From Papaver somniferum (lineage: Eukaryota > Streptophyta > Magnoliopsida > Ranunculales > Papaveraceae), in assembly GCF_003573695.1 (NCBI RefSeq), contig NC_039367.1, positions 33,566,442 through 33,630,441 on the forward strand: DNA of 64,000 bases, given 5' to 3'. The position numbers and the translations under genes are program-made. Under the pieces are notes generated by a model that saw only the letters and a list, made by a program, of their open reading frames with translations, ran no database searches and was not told where the DNA came from. Positions 48,002 through 59,566 of this stretch are shown in pieces (the stretch's first letter is position 1; each line of letters opens with the position of its first letter).

Positions 48002-50040
48002 TGAAAAAGCGGGGGTCTAACAACCTCGCCCAATATTTCGATTAGCAATCTTTATGGTCTAACTCCAGTATACTTTCTAGAGAATCAACTAGACAGTCAG
48101 ACTCAATTTGGAGAAAAGTATATCGAGGAGTTAATATCTCAATCTCTTGATTTGATCTTTACCCAAGCAAATAGAAATATGCGAGTCTTTATCAAATACA
48201 AGGATAAAAACTTAGATGGTACCAAAGACCAATATCCAAGGATCAATGAAATTCCAATCAACAACCAAAGGTTGGATTTCACAATTGACGATACAACGCA
48301 CAACCTGTGATATTTCAATTATATAACAAAATATAATGCGGAATAGAAATAACACAGACACCATAAATTTTGTTAACCAGGAAACCACAAACGCATAAAA
48401 ACCCCGGGACCTAGTCCAGATTGAACACCACACTGTATTAAGCCGCTACATACACTAGCCTGCTACAAACTAACTTCGGTCCGGACTGTTGTTGAACCCT
48501 AATCAATCTCACACTGATTCAAGGTACAGTTGCGCTCCTTACGTCTATGATCCCAGCAGGATACTACGCACTTTATTCCCTTAGATGATCTCACCCACAA
48601 CTAAGAGTTGCTACAACCCAAAGTCGAATACTTGATAGACAAATCTGTCTCACACAGAAAAGTCTATAGAATTAAATAAATCTGTCTCCCACATAAATAC
48701 CCAAGAGTTTTTGTTCCGTCTTTTGATAAATCAAGGTGAACATGAACAAATTAATAAACCGGTCTTATATTCCCGAAGAACAACCTAGTATTATCAATCA
48801 CCTCACAATAATCTAAATCGTATGGTAATGAAACTAGATATTGTGGAATCACAAACGATGAGATGAAGATGTTTGTGATTTATTTTTATCTTGCCCTATC
48901 GGATATATAATCTCAAGCCATTTCTTCAATTGAACTAGTATGATAGAAAATGGAAAATCAGATCGCTCAAATAGAGGAAAAGTAGTTTCGTCTGGCATCA
49001 CAATCCCAATGCAGTCTTTCAGTCGTTAACCTACAGGGTTTCGAGAAGAAACCTAAGGTTAAAGGAGAATCGACTCTAGCAAACCAACTAGTATCACACA
49101 GGAGGTGTGGGGATTAGTTTTTCCAGATGCTAGATGTCTCCTTTATATAGTTTTCAAATCAGGGTTTGCAATCTAAGTTACCTTGGTAACAAAGCATTCA
49201 ATATTCATCGTTAGATAAAAAAACCTGATTCAACCAAGCTAATATCTTTCAACCGTTAGATCGAAACTTAGTTTGTCACACACAAAAATGAAATGTATTC
49301 ATTTAGGTTTTAGTAACCGTACCTAAACGTGTACACTTAGTTGGTTCACAAATAGTTAACCAATAGTTAGCCATATGAGCACTTTCATATTAACCGTATT
49401 CATCTTTCTCATAACTCATTCAAATGACTCATAAGAACTAGTTGAAGAGTTGTTCAATTTCTTAGGTCTTTATTCATAGACACAATTGAAACAAAATCGA
49501 TTTGATCCACTTGAATCAATTCATGAACAATATAAACACGGTTTGCAAAGATTGCATTCCTTATAATTTATTGTTCTAAGTTCATGAACTACTGATTTGA
49601 GATATCACCAGCTTGAGTACGCGTACATTAGCAACCGGATTTGAGTTTACAAACTCAGCAGAAATTTTTGGTTCAAAAACTTCCGTGAGTGCGCGTACGG
49701 GTACGCGTACCTAAGCTGACTGGTTTACTAATTTGCAAACTTACAAACTCCAGCAGAAATTTTCGGTATGAAAACTTCCATGGGTACGCGTATGGGTACG
49801 CGTACTCAACCTGTCTCCTTCACCAAGCATACACACATATGCACACACTTGGCTTCCGGCACATGGATTTATACACTAATACGCGAACACACTATATATG
49901 CTTATATCCATAGATGGTAATCTAAACTCTACATTTCAATCATTGAAACATTCTTCTATAATGTTATAACAATCGTTATTCACGACTATCATCATCAAAG
50001 CTATTTTCAATATTGAAACGTCATCATGACTTTCATCACT
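48002..50040 (-). repeat. LARD-family LTR 2 (truncated)
   Basis: Starts TG at 48002, parallel to LTR 1, and continues to about 50040. There, in the equivalent of LTR 1 position 44477, it switches to internal sequence equivalent to 46864. The last ~400 bp of the LTR (including the element-sense TG start), the polypurine tract and about 2 kb of interior are missing. GTACGCGTAC palindromes occur at 49618-49640 and 49690-49806. Confidence 0.88.
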
Positions 50041-51177
50041 GGTATGCGTACTTAAACCCCTGGATTTTGATTTTAGTTGATATTATGCTTACCAGGTAGG
50101 TGTACCATGAAGCCCAAACATCCTGAACTACTATTTTCAAACCTAAACTTTTAAGAACCTTAAACACAGATCAGGTTAGGTAGAAATGAGCAATAAGCAA
50201 GGTACATGAATCATTATAAGTAGTAAGTACTCTAAGCAAATAAAAACATGAATCTTGCTCAGGTTTACAGACATACCTTTTTAGAAGAATCCAGTCGAAT
50301 TCTACAGCCTTACCGAACATAATCTGTGTGCCCCAATTCTCGTGCTTCCCTCACCGTATACATAGCAGGGCATTCCTTGGTGAGGATGCACTTACAACAC
50401 AATCAAGTTGTGTTGAGGTGAACAATGTCTTGCTCACCATGGCACCAAGAAATAGTTTCTTTCCAGCAACTCTTACATCTTGTAGTGTTGAGAAATACCC
50501 AAGGAACTGTTTTTATAAGTCTATCAAAGAACTTCAAGAGAACCCAAAAAGATTTGTGTTTCTGATTTCTCGATTTTCAACTTATAAAAAACAATTTCTG
50601 CAGATAGTTTTTAGTACTGCGAAGGGAAACTCTTTTGATAAAAAGAGACGTCCTAGCTTCTTCATAAGAGAAGATAATACTACTATCTTGATATGAAGCA
50701 TTAGGAGTTGAGCAATGAATTGATTCATGCTTTGAGGTGATACACTCAGAAGACTGAGATTTAAACTCCTCTTGTTATTCGTTTAGTTTGTTACAACTAA
50801 TTGGATTATGCAGAGGAGGAGCATTGCTCTCACTGATTAGTAAATAAATATCAACCTCAACATAAATATTATTCATCATAACTTGATTTAGCCTGTCAAG
50901 AGATTCTTGTTCTTTCTGGAGATATAAATCAACATCAGAAGATAAGCTTTCAAGTTTATTTTCAAGACCTGAATACACTTCAAAGGATTTTAAACTTGGT
51001 GGAGGTTTAGCCAGAATTTCTTCAATTGATTTAATTATATCATCCATGGAAGAAACTTCTGGAATCCTTGGATTTGGTGGTGCATTTATTGAGATAACAC
51101 TTCTGTCCATAGATTCAGATTGCTACAAACACAGACTTGTAAGGTCTTTGAACGTGTTTGGCTGCTCTGATACCAAT
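50041..51177 (-). mobile_element. Internal region 2 of the LARD-like element (truncated)
   Basis: Corresponds to 46866-48001 of internal region 1 and is nearly identical to it. It ends at an intact iMet primer-binding site (51164-51175) two bases from LTR 3. It contains ORF-X copy 2 on the minus strand. Everything on the polypurine side is deleted. Confidence 0.85.
50775..51110 (-). CDS. ORF-X copy 2 of the LARD-like element
   Basis: 111 codons from the first ATG after the PBS (51110). It begins 'MDRSVISINAPPNPRIPEVS', followed by 'SMDDIIKSIEEILAKPPP', an acidic helical segment, then 'DRLNQVMMNNIYVEVD', ending 'NPISCNKLNE'. It is the longest uninterrupted version of the N-terminal part. No domain recognised. 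Conservation across three copies is expected from recent duplication alone, so it does not prove selection. Confidence 0.45.
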   Translation of the reverse strand: MDRSVISINAPPNPRIPEVSSMDDIIKSIEEILAKPPPSLKSFEVYSGLENKLESLSSDVDLYLQKEQESLDRLNQVMMNNIYVEVDIYLLISESNAPPLHNPISCNKLNE

Positions 51178-53591
51178 TGAAAAAGCGGGGGTCTAACAAC
51201 CTCGCCCAATATTTCGATTAGCAATCTTTATGGTCTAACTCCAATATACTTTCTAGAGAATCAACTAGACAGTCAGACTCAATCTAGAGAAAAGTTTATC
51301 GAGGAGTTAATATCTCAGTCTCTTGATTTGATCTTTACCCAAGCAAATGGAAATATGCGAGTCTTTATCAAATACAAGGATAAAAACTTAGATGGTACCA
51401 AAGACCAATATCCAAGGATCAATGAATTTCCAATCAACAACCAAGGGTTGGATTTCACAATTGATCGATACAACTTACAACTTGTGATATTTCAATTATA
51501 TGACAAAATATAATGTGGAATAGAAATAACACAGATACCATAAATTTTGTTAACCAGGAAAACACAAACGCATAAAAACCCCGGGACCTAGTCCAGATTG
51601 AACACCACACTGTATTAAGCCGCTACATACACTAGCCTGCTACAAACTAACTTCGGTCTGTACTGTAGTTGAACCCTAATCAATCTCACACTGATTCAAG
51701 GTACAGTTACACTCCTTACGTCTCTGATCCCAGCAGGATACTACGCACTTGATTCCCTTAGCTGATCTCACCCACAACTAAGAGTTGCTACAACCCAAAT
51801 TCGAAGACTTGATAGGCAAATATGTCTCACACAGAAAAGTATATAGAACTAAATAAATCTGTCTCCCACAGAAATACCCAAGAGTTTTTGTTCTGTCTTT
51901 TGATAAATCAAGGTGAACATGAACAAATTGATAAACCGGTCTTATATTCCCGAAGAACAACCCAGTATTATCAATCACCTCACAATAATCTAAATCGTAT
52001 GGTAATGAAACTAGATATTGTGGAATCACAAACGATGAGATGAAGATGTTTGTGATTTATTTTTATATTGCCGTATCGGATATATAATCTCAAGTCAATT
52101 CTTCAATTGAACTCGTACGATAGAAAATGGAAAATCAGATCGCTCAAATACAGGAAAAGTAGTTTCGTCTGGCATCACAATCCCAATGAAGTCTTTCAGT
52201 CGTCAACCTACAGAGTTTCGAGAAGAAACCTAAGGTTAAAGGAGATTCGACTCTATCAAACCAACTAGTATCACACAGGAGGTGTGGGGATTAGTTTTTC
52301 CAGATGCTAGATGTCTCCTTTATATAGTTTTCAAATCAGGATGTGCAATATTCATCGTTAGATAAAAAAACCTGATTCAACCAAGCTAATATCTTTCAAC
52401 CGTTATATCGAAACTTAGCTTGTCACACACAAAAATGAAATGTATTCATTTAGGTTTGAGTAACCGTACCTAAACGTGTACACTTAGTTGGTTCACAAAT
52501 AGTTAACCAATGGTTAGCCATATGAGAACTTTCATATTAACTGTATTCATCTTTCTCATAACTCATTCAAATGACTCATATGAACTAGTTGAATAGTTGT
52601 TCAATTTCTTAGGTCTTTATTCGTAGACACAATTGAAACAAAATCGATTTGATCCACTTGAATCAATTCATGAACAATATAGCCACGGTTTGCAAAGATT
52701 GCATTCCTTATAATCTATTGTTCTAAGTTCATGAACTACTGATTTGAGATATCACCAGCTTGAGTACGCGTACATTAGCTATCGGATTTGAGTTTACAAA
52801 CTCAGCAGAAATTTTTGGTTCGAAAAATTCCGTGAGTACACGTACGGGTACGCTAGCTAAGGTGACTGGTTTACTAATCTGCAAACTTACAAACTCCGGC
52901 AGAAATTTTCGGTATGAAAACTTCCATGGGTACGCGTATGGGTACGCGTACTCAACCCGTCTCCTTCACCAAGCATGCACACATATGCACGCACTTGGAT
53001 TCCGGCACATGGATTTATACACTAATACGCGAACACACTATATATGCTTATATCCATAGATGGTAATCTAAACTCTACATTTCAATCATTGAAACATTCT
53101 TCTATAATGTTATAACAATCGTTATTCACGACTATCATCATCAAAGCTATTTTCAATATTGAAACGTCATCATGACTTTCATCACGGGTAAAGATAAAAA
53201 TGGTTAAAGCGAAAGCTTATAAACACACATTTCGAGAAAAACATAGGCGAGTAAACTCGGCTCGAAATAGCAAATGTGTATGTATGAAAACTATCATACT
53301 TATACGAATTTGTCTCAAGAGTAGGAGATAGAATAGACTTTTGAGTGATAGATAAGTTCAAGTCTCCATATACCTTTTAGTCGGATGAAGTTTCATCGGT
53401 TCCTCGAGTAGTTCTCCGTCTTTGTAAGATGATCGTCATGGAGTCTGGAGCTTCAACTACACTTGACTATCCTAGACCGAGACTTAGTCTTAAGTAAACT
53501 AGAAATCAAGACATATAGTTTTGATCACTAATATTGACAAACATGCCTGAGATAGCAACGCATGCGAGTTCGACCGACTAATGCTCTAACA
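51178..53591 (-). repeat. LARD-family LTR 3 (complete)
   Basis: 2414 bp, TGAAAAAGCGGGGG..GCTCTAACA. It has a PBS on its left (element-sense 5' LTR for internal region 2) and a polypurine tract on its right (3' LTR for internal region 3, ATCTCCCCTTTTG at 53592-53604). It thus serves two internal regions at once. GTACGCGTA-type palindromes lie at 52764-52960. Confidence 0.9.
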
Positions 53592-56500
53592 ATCTCCCCT
53601 TTTGTCAATTTTAGTGGCAAAACTATCAATACATATGGATTAAAAAAAAAAAAAAACTTTGTAGCTTCTTGTCCACATGTTTTATCTCCTTGGTGCTTCA
53701 ACATTACTCGAAATCTGTGTCACTTCCAAGTACTCCAATGATTCCAAAGGTTGTAAGTTTAGCATCATCGTTGTTGAAGTTTTGTATCCATAACAATGAG
53801 AAAACAAAATTTGTCGATCATTGTTATACAGTGTCATAGTATTATACAACATCAAAGTTCTCATATCACAACTTCGACAACAGTACTATGGTGATATGTA
53901 TCACTCCTCCTTAGTCAATACTTTTTCCCAACACGAAAACCACTCCCCCTTACATAATGATCTGTAAAACACGTAAACCATATGTAATTGTAATGTGGAC
54001 TACATACAAATTCTCCCTCTTTTTGTCAATAAAATTGGCAAAGGTACGAAAACGGGATCCTAATGAAATTCTCATGGAGACACTTCAAGACCAAAGAAAA
54101 GTACATATCAACTTTTTTTTGATGCAATCATAAAGACGAAGCTAAATGCATTCATGATGGAGTTCATAAAGATACAAGATAACTCCTCAAATATTCCACA
54201 GCCGCACTCCCCCACAAAGATATGGAAATTAAGCGTAAGTTCAAAAGAACTCTCCCCCATTTGATGTCATTCCCGAAAGAACAACAAGAGCGACTTTTAT
54301 TTCAAAATGAAAAGAAGGATTTCTTTGGACATAACAAATCTCATACGAATATGAATTTGAATCCAAAAATACTCAGTTAGATTAATCACAATAGAACACC
54401 AAATTAATCTAATTGGAAATATACAACCAAATTAACCACAAAAAGTGATGAATTTAATTGGTTATGCTCGACATAAGAGAACTTACGGAGCCTCACAGTA
54501 TATACATAAAATATGGATCAGGGAAGATCAATACTGCGGAATATACAAGTATTCATTCTATTTTCCATCACTATTCGCACAATGACATACAATAGACATA
54601 ATCTTTTTCAACAAAATATTTTAACATATCTTCCATCAAAAAATGACATAATAGGCTTAAATTTTGTATTTGTCAAAAGTTCATTCATTCTTTTATCAAT
54701 ACATGCATATCGACTTACGAAAAACTTAACTTTTGACAAGGTATGGGACAATCATAGTTCACGAACGCAAACACACATATCCCATAACATATTGCAATAT
54801 ATAAACTATAATGATTAATACTGCAAAAATCATCTTCCAAACAATTTTTTAGAATTTAAACAAATAAACCTAAAATCATGACGATGAAAACGTTGGACAT
54901 AGCTATGTGTAATCACAATAATTGCTATTCCAAACTCTAGTAATCCTTCTAAAAAACAAGAATAAATTCTCATAAGAAGTTTCCTAGGCAAGACAAACTC
55001 GTAATGCACATGTAAGATGATTTGTCCTTAGAGGGTAGAATCAATCTTTTTCGCCCGGATTTATACCAAGAATAGCTACCAAAGGCATATAAAAAGATTT
55101 TCTTAACAAAGAAGAATATACAAAGTCATTAAAAACCATGTATCGTAGTTCACATAAGATGATTGTGAACATTCAAGAATCCCATAGAAATACGTACTAC
55201 TGCCTATTCTTGAACTTCCTTCTTTTTGATTCACCGACATCATTCTTTTAAAAGCTATAAATGAGCTTATAAGAGAATTAGTCCAAGAATTTAAGTGCCA
55301 AAGTCCAACAGAAGTAGAACAAGTGCGACAAAACGGAGCAAACTACTCAAAAACAAGATACGGGACAAATACTAACCTCAACTCATACAAATTTAGGATT
55401 TCTCATCACCATTTTGAATAGAATTGAAAGAGGAAGAGAATGCAAAAATATTGAGGTCATTCCGAGTTCGTACGAAGAAGTTACGGCCAAAACAATTTTA
55501 CCGAATATCGACGTCAAGTATGCATACGGATTTGCAAACAAATTTTCGTATCCTGGAGCAGTATGCAAATGGGTATGCGTACTTAAACCCCTGGATTTTG
55601 ATTTTAAATGATATTATTCTTACCAGGTAGGTGTACCATGAAGTCCAAACATCCCGAACTATTATTTTCAAACCTAAACTTTTAAGAACCTTAAACACAT
55701 ATCAGGTTAGGTAGAAATGAACAATAAGCAAGGTACATGGATCATTATAATAAGTACTCTAAGCAAATAAAAACATTAATCTTGCTCAGGTTTGTAGACA
55801 TACCTTTTTAGAAGAATCCAGTCGAATTCTACAGCCTTACCGAACATAATATGTGTGCCCCAATTCTCGTGCTTCCCTCACCGTATACATAGCAGGGCAT
55901 TCCTTGGTGAGGATGCACTTACAACACAATCAAGTTGTGTTGAGGTGAACAATGTCTTGCTCACCATGGCACCAAGAAATAGTTTCTTTCCAACAACTCT
56001 TACATCTTGTAGTGTTGAGAAATACCCAAGGAACTGTTTTTATAAGTCTATCAAAGAACTTCAAGAGAACCCAAAAAGATTTGTGTTTCTGATTTCTCGA
56101 TTTCCAACTTATAAAAAACAATTTCTGCAGATAGTTTTTAGTAATGCGAAAGGAAACTCTTTTGATAAAAAGAGACGTCCTAGCTTCTTCATAAGAGAAG
56201 ACAATACTACTATCTTGATAGGAAGCATCAGGAATTGAGCAATGAATTGATTCATGCTTTGAGGTGATACACTCAGAAGACTGAGATTTAAAATCCTCTT
56301 GTAATTCGTTTAGTTTGTTACAACTAATTGGATTACGCAGAGGAGGAGAATTGCTCTCACTGATTAATAAATCAATATCAACCTCAACATAAATATTATT
56401 CATCAAACTTGATTTAGCCTGTCAAGAGATTCTTGTTTTTTCTGGAGATATAAATCAACATCAGAAGATAAGCTTTCAAGTGTATTTTCAAGACCTGAAT

Positions 56501-56703
56501 ACACTTCAAGGGATTTTAAACTTGGTGGAGGTTTAGCCAGAATTTCTTCAATTGATTTAATTATATCATCCATGGAAGCAACTTCTGGAATACTTGGATT
56601 TGGTGGTGCATTTATTGAGATAGCACTTCTGTCCATAGATTCAGATTGCTACAAACATAGACTTGTAAGGTCTTTGAACGTGTTTGGCTGCTCTGATACC
56701 AAT
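53592..56703 (-). mobile_element. Internal region 3 of the LARD-like element
   Basis: 3112 bp, almost the same length as internal region 1 and closely similar along it. It has the polypurine tract at its left end and an intact iMet primer-binding site at 56690-56701. It carries ORF-X copy 3. No pol genes. Confidence 0.85.
55930..56636 (-). pseudogene. ORF-X copy 3 of the LARD-like element (two frames)
   Basis: Minus-strand frame 56636-56403 carries the N-terminal part ('MDRSAISINAPPNPSIPEVA'...). It stops after 'LDRLNQV' because two bases present in copy 2 are missing here. A second frame (56406-55930, 158 codons) starts 'MMNNIYVEVDIDLLI' and continues well past the end of copy 2, with a basic, aromatic-rich tail ('SFWVLLKFFDRLIKTVPWVF'). 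Together the copies suggest an ancestral product of about 230 residues. The antisense frame 55855-56238 is also open. No family recognised. Confidence 0.4.
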
Positions 56704-56807
56704 TGAAAAAGCTGGGGTCTAACAATCTCACCCAATATTTTGATTAGCAATCTGTATGGACTAACTCCAATATACTTTCTAGAGAATCAACTAGACAGTC
56801 AGACTCA
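56704..56807 (-). repeat. LARD-family LTR 4 (first 104 bp only)
   Basis: Starts TGAAAAAGCTGGGG two bases after the PBS, matches LTRs 1-3 up to 'cagtcagactca' (56807), then changes to unrelated sequence. The remaining ~2.3 kb of this 5' LTR is absent, so the chain has no intact left (element-sense) end. Confidence 0.88.
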
Positions 56808-56898
56808 GGCACGTATGAGATACATCAATTAAATACAATATCGCATGCTACTCCTCTAAACAGAGAGATGATATAGCCATTGACAAGTTATCCTAAGG

Positions 56899-59566
56899 CG
56901 CTAGAGCATTGCTTGGTTGAACCACGAGTTTTTCTATATCAATATTGTTGTCAATGCTAGGTAATCAAAACTATATATTGATTTCCAGTATATTAAGCCA
57001 AGTTTCAGATAGGTTATAATTGTAGTTAACTATAGAGATCACCCTTGAAGACTGAAGATCGACGAAGAAATTTGGAGAACTTCTATATCAGGTATGTGAA
57101 GACTGAAACATTCTATTTTACTCATTATACTATCGTTCTATCTATTGAGACTATGTCGTATGACTTACAGTAGAATTACAAAGAAGATGTTTCGAGCCAA
57201 GCTTGTCTTGTGGAAGATCCTGAAATATAATTTAGTGATTAGTGCTCAAAGGTACTTAACAATATTAGTTCGATGAATTAATTTGTGGATCAATTGAAAA
57301 ATTCCCATACAAATGATTATATCACTTGGGAATGTTTCAAACATTCTAAGAGAGAAATATGAACTTAATGATATTTTTACTCAGGGTAGGTTAGCGAACC
57401 TGTTCGCAAACAATAGATATCTGAGATACAAAAATACAGGAAGGTTGTGAACCAGTTTGCAAACCGTAAGTTCAGTTGAAAACAATTCACGGACCTGGTC
57501 GGATAACCCTAATGAATTTGGTTCGCCAGTATGCGAACGAGTACGCATACCTTCCAAACTCAGTTGAATTTACGGAAATGAACTTACGCTAGTACGCATA
57601 CGGGTATGCATACTAAGTTCCCGGACTTTCATTAAACCAACTAGTACGCATACGATTATGCATATTATGGTTACCCGACTTGGAATAACCTTCAACAGTT
57701 AGCATACAATCACGCATACTATGCTATATCCGATCATGGTTAATTGTTCTAAACTCCCATTTCAATCATTGAAACATTCTTTAGGTATGCGTACCCGGAT
57801 GCATACTTTAGTAGGTTATTTTCTAAAATATGTTTGTTCATAAACTAATACATTTATATATTAAGGAATGAAATATTTTGTAAATCATGGCTATAATGTT
57901 CATGAATTGATTCGAGTGAACCAAAATCGATTTTGCTTCAATCGTGTCTTGTATACTTCTATGAGAATATAAACAATTGAACAACTCTAGAACTAGTTTT
58001 TAGTTATGGTTAAGATGAATACGGTTGATATGAAAGTGTTCATATGGCTAACTTAGGTTAACTAATGTTGAGCCAACAAAGGTGTACACGTTTAGGTACG
58101 GTTACTCATATCTAAATGAAGTCACTTTTCATTTGTGTGTAACAAGCTAAGTTCGATCTAACAGTTGAAAGATATTAACTTGAGTCTAATCAGGTTTTCA
58201 TCTAACGGTGAATATTGAATGCTTTGTTATCAAGGTAACATTGATTGCAAACCCTGATTTGAAGACTATATAAGGGAGAAGTCTAGCAACTAGACCTCCT
58301 ATGTGATACTAGTTGCGACTAGAGTCGATGCTCCTTTAACCTTAGGTTTTTCCAGAACCCAGTAGGTTAACTACTTAAAGACTTCATTGGTATTGTGAGG
58401 CCAGACCCAACTATTTTCTCTCTAGTTGCGCGTTCTGATCTTGCTTTTTTCTATCGTGTTGAGTATTATCTTCTCTAAGATTTTCTCGAGATTTAATCTC
58501 TTATAGGCAAGATAAAAAGTAGTCAAAAACATCTTCGTCTCATCGTTTGTGATTCCACAATATCTTGTTTCGCTACCATACGATTAAGATTATTGTGAGG
58601 TGATTGATATTACTAGGTTGTTCTTTGGGAATATAAGTCCGGTGTATCAATTGGTTCATGTTCACCTTGATTTATGAAAAGACGGAACAAAAATCACAGG
58701 TATATCTGTGGGAGGCAGATTTATCTATTAAATAGACTTTTCTGTGTGAGACAGATTGGTTTATCAAGTCTTCGACTTTGGGTCGTAGAAACTCTTAGTT
58801 GTGGGTAAGATCATCTAAGGGAATCAAGTGCGCAGAATCCGGCGTGGTTCTAGAGGCGTAAGGAACGCGACTGTACCTTGATCAGTGTGAGACAGATTTA
58901 TCTATCAGAATAGACTTTTCTGTGGGAGACCAATTTCTTTATAAAGTCTTCGACTTTGGGTCGTAGCAATTCTTAGTTTTGGGTGATATCATCTAAGGGA
59001 ATCAAGTGCGTAGAGTCCTGCTAGTATTCAGAGACGTAAGGAACGCGACAGTACCTTAATCGGCGTGAGACTTGGTTAAGGCTCAACTACATTCCAGTCC
59101 GAAGTTAACTTGTAGTAGGATAGTGTCTGTAGAGTCTTAATATAATGCGGTGTTCAAATATGGAAAAGCTCCCGACGTTTTTCTGCGTTTGAGGTTTCCT
59201 CGTTAACAAAACTTCTAGTGTCTGTGTTACTTCTTTTCCGCATTATATTTGTTTATATAATTGAATATCACAGGTTATGCGTAGTTCAATCAATTGGTAA
59301 ATCCAACATTTGGTTGTTGATTGAAATTGATTGACACTTGAACATTGGTCTTTGGTAGCGTTAAAGTTATTTGTCATAATAATCAGGCTCACGGATTCTA
59401 TCTGTTTAATTTTCTGATTACATTGAGAAACAGAGATATAACTCTTGGATATATTTCCTTGATTAAGTCTGGATGTCTAGTTGATTCTCTTGGAATTATA
59501 TTGGAGTTTGTCCATACAGATTGCCGAACAAAATATTAGGTGTGGTTGTTAGACCCCCGTTTTTCA
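56899..59566 (+). repeat. SIRE-like LTR in plus orientation (solo or truncated)
   Basis: About 2.67 kb. It is related to the reverse complement of the LTRs above: starts near CGCTAGAGCATTGCTTGGTTG, contains GTACGCATAC-type words (57390-57830), the 'tattgtgaggtgattgat' and 'gtctgtgttacttcttttccgc' blocks, and ends 'AGACCCCCGTTTTTCA'. No PBS follows 59566 and no clear 5-bp duplication flanks it (ctaagg before, ctaggg after, imperfect). It carries a 177-bp internal tandem duplication (58716-59071) absent from the minus-strand LTRs. Confidence 0.75.
58716..59071 (+). repeat. 177-bp tandem duplication inside the plus-strand LTR
   Basis: Copy 1 58716-58892 and copy 2 58893-59071 both begin 'cagatttatctat' and pass through 'cttcgactttgggtcgtag' and 'ggaatcaagtgcg'. 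They end 'gtaccttgatcagtgtgaga' / 'gtaccttaatcggcgtgaga'. They are diverged by scattered changes. The other LTRs here have the segment once. Confidence 0.85.
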
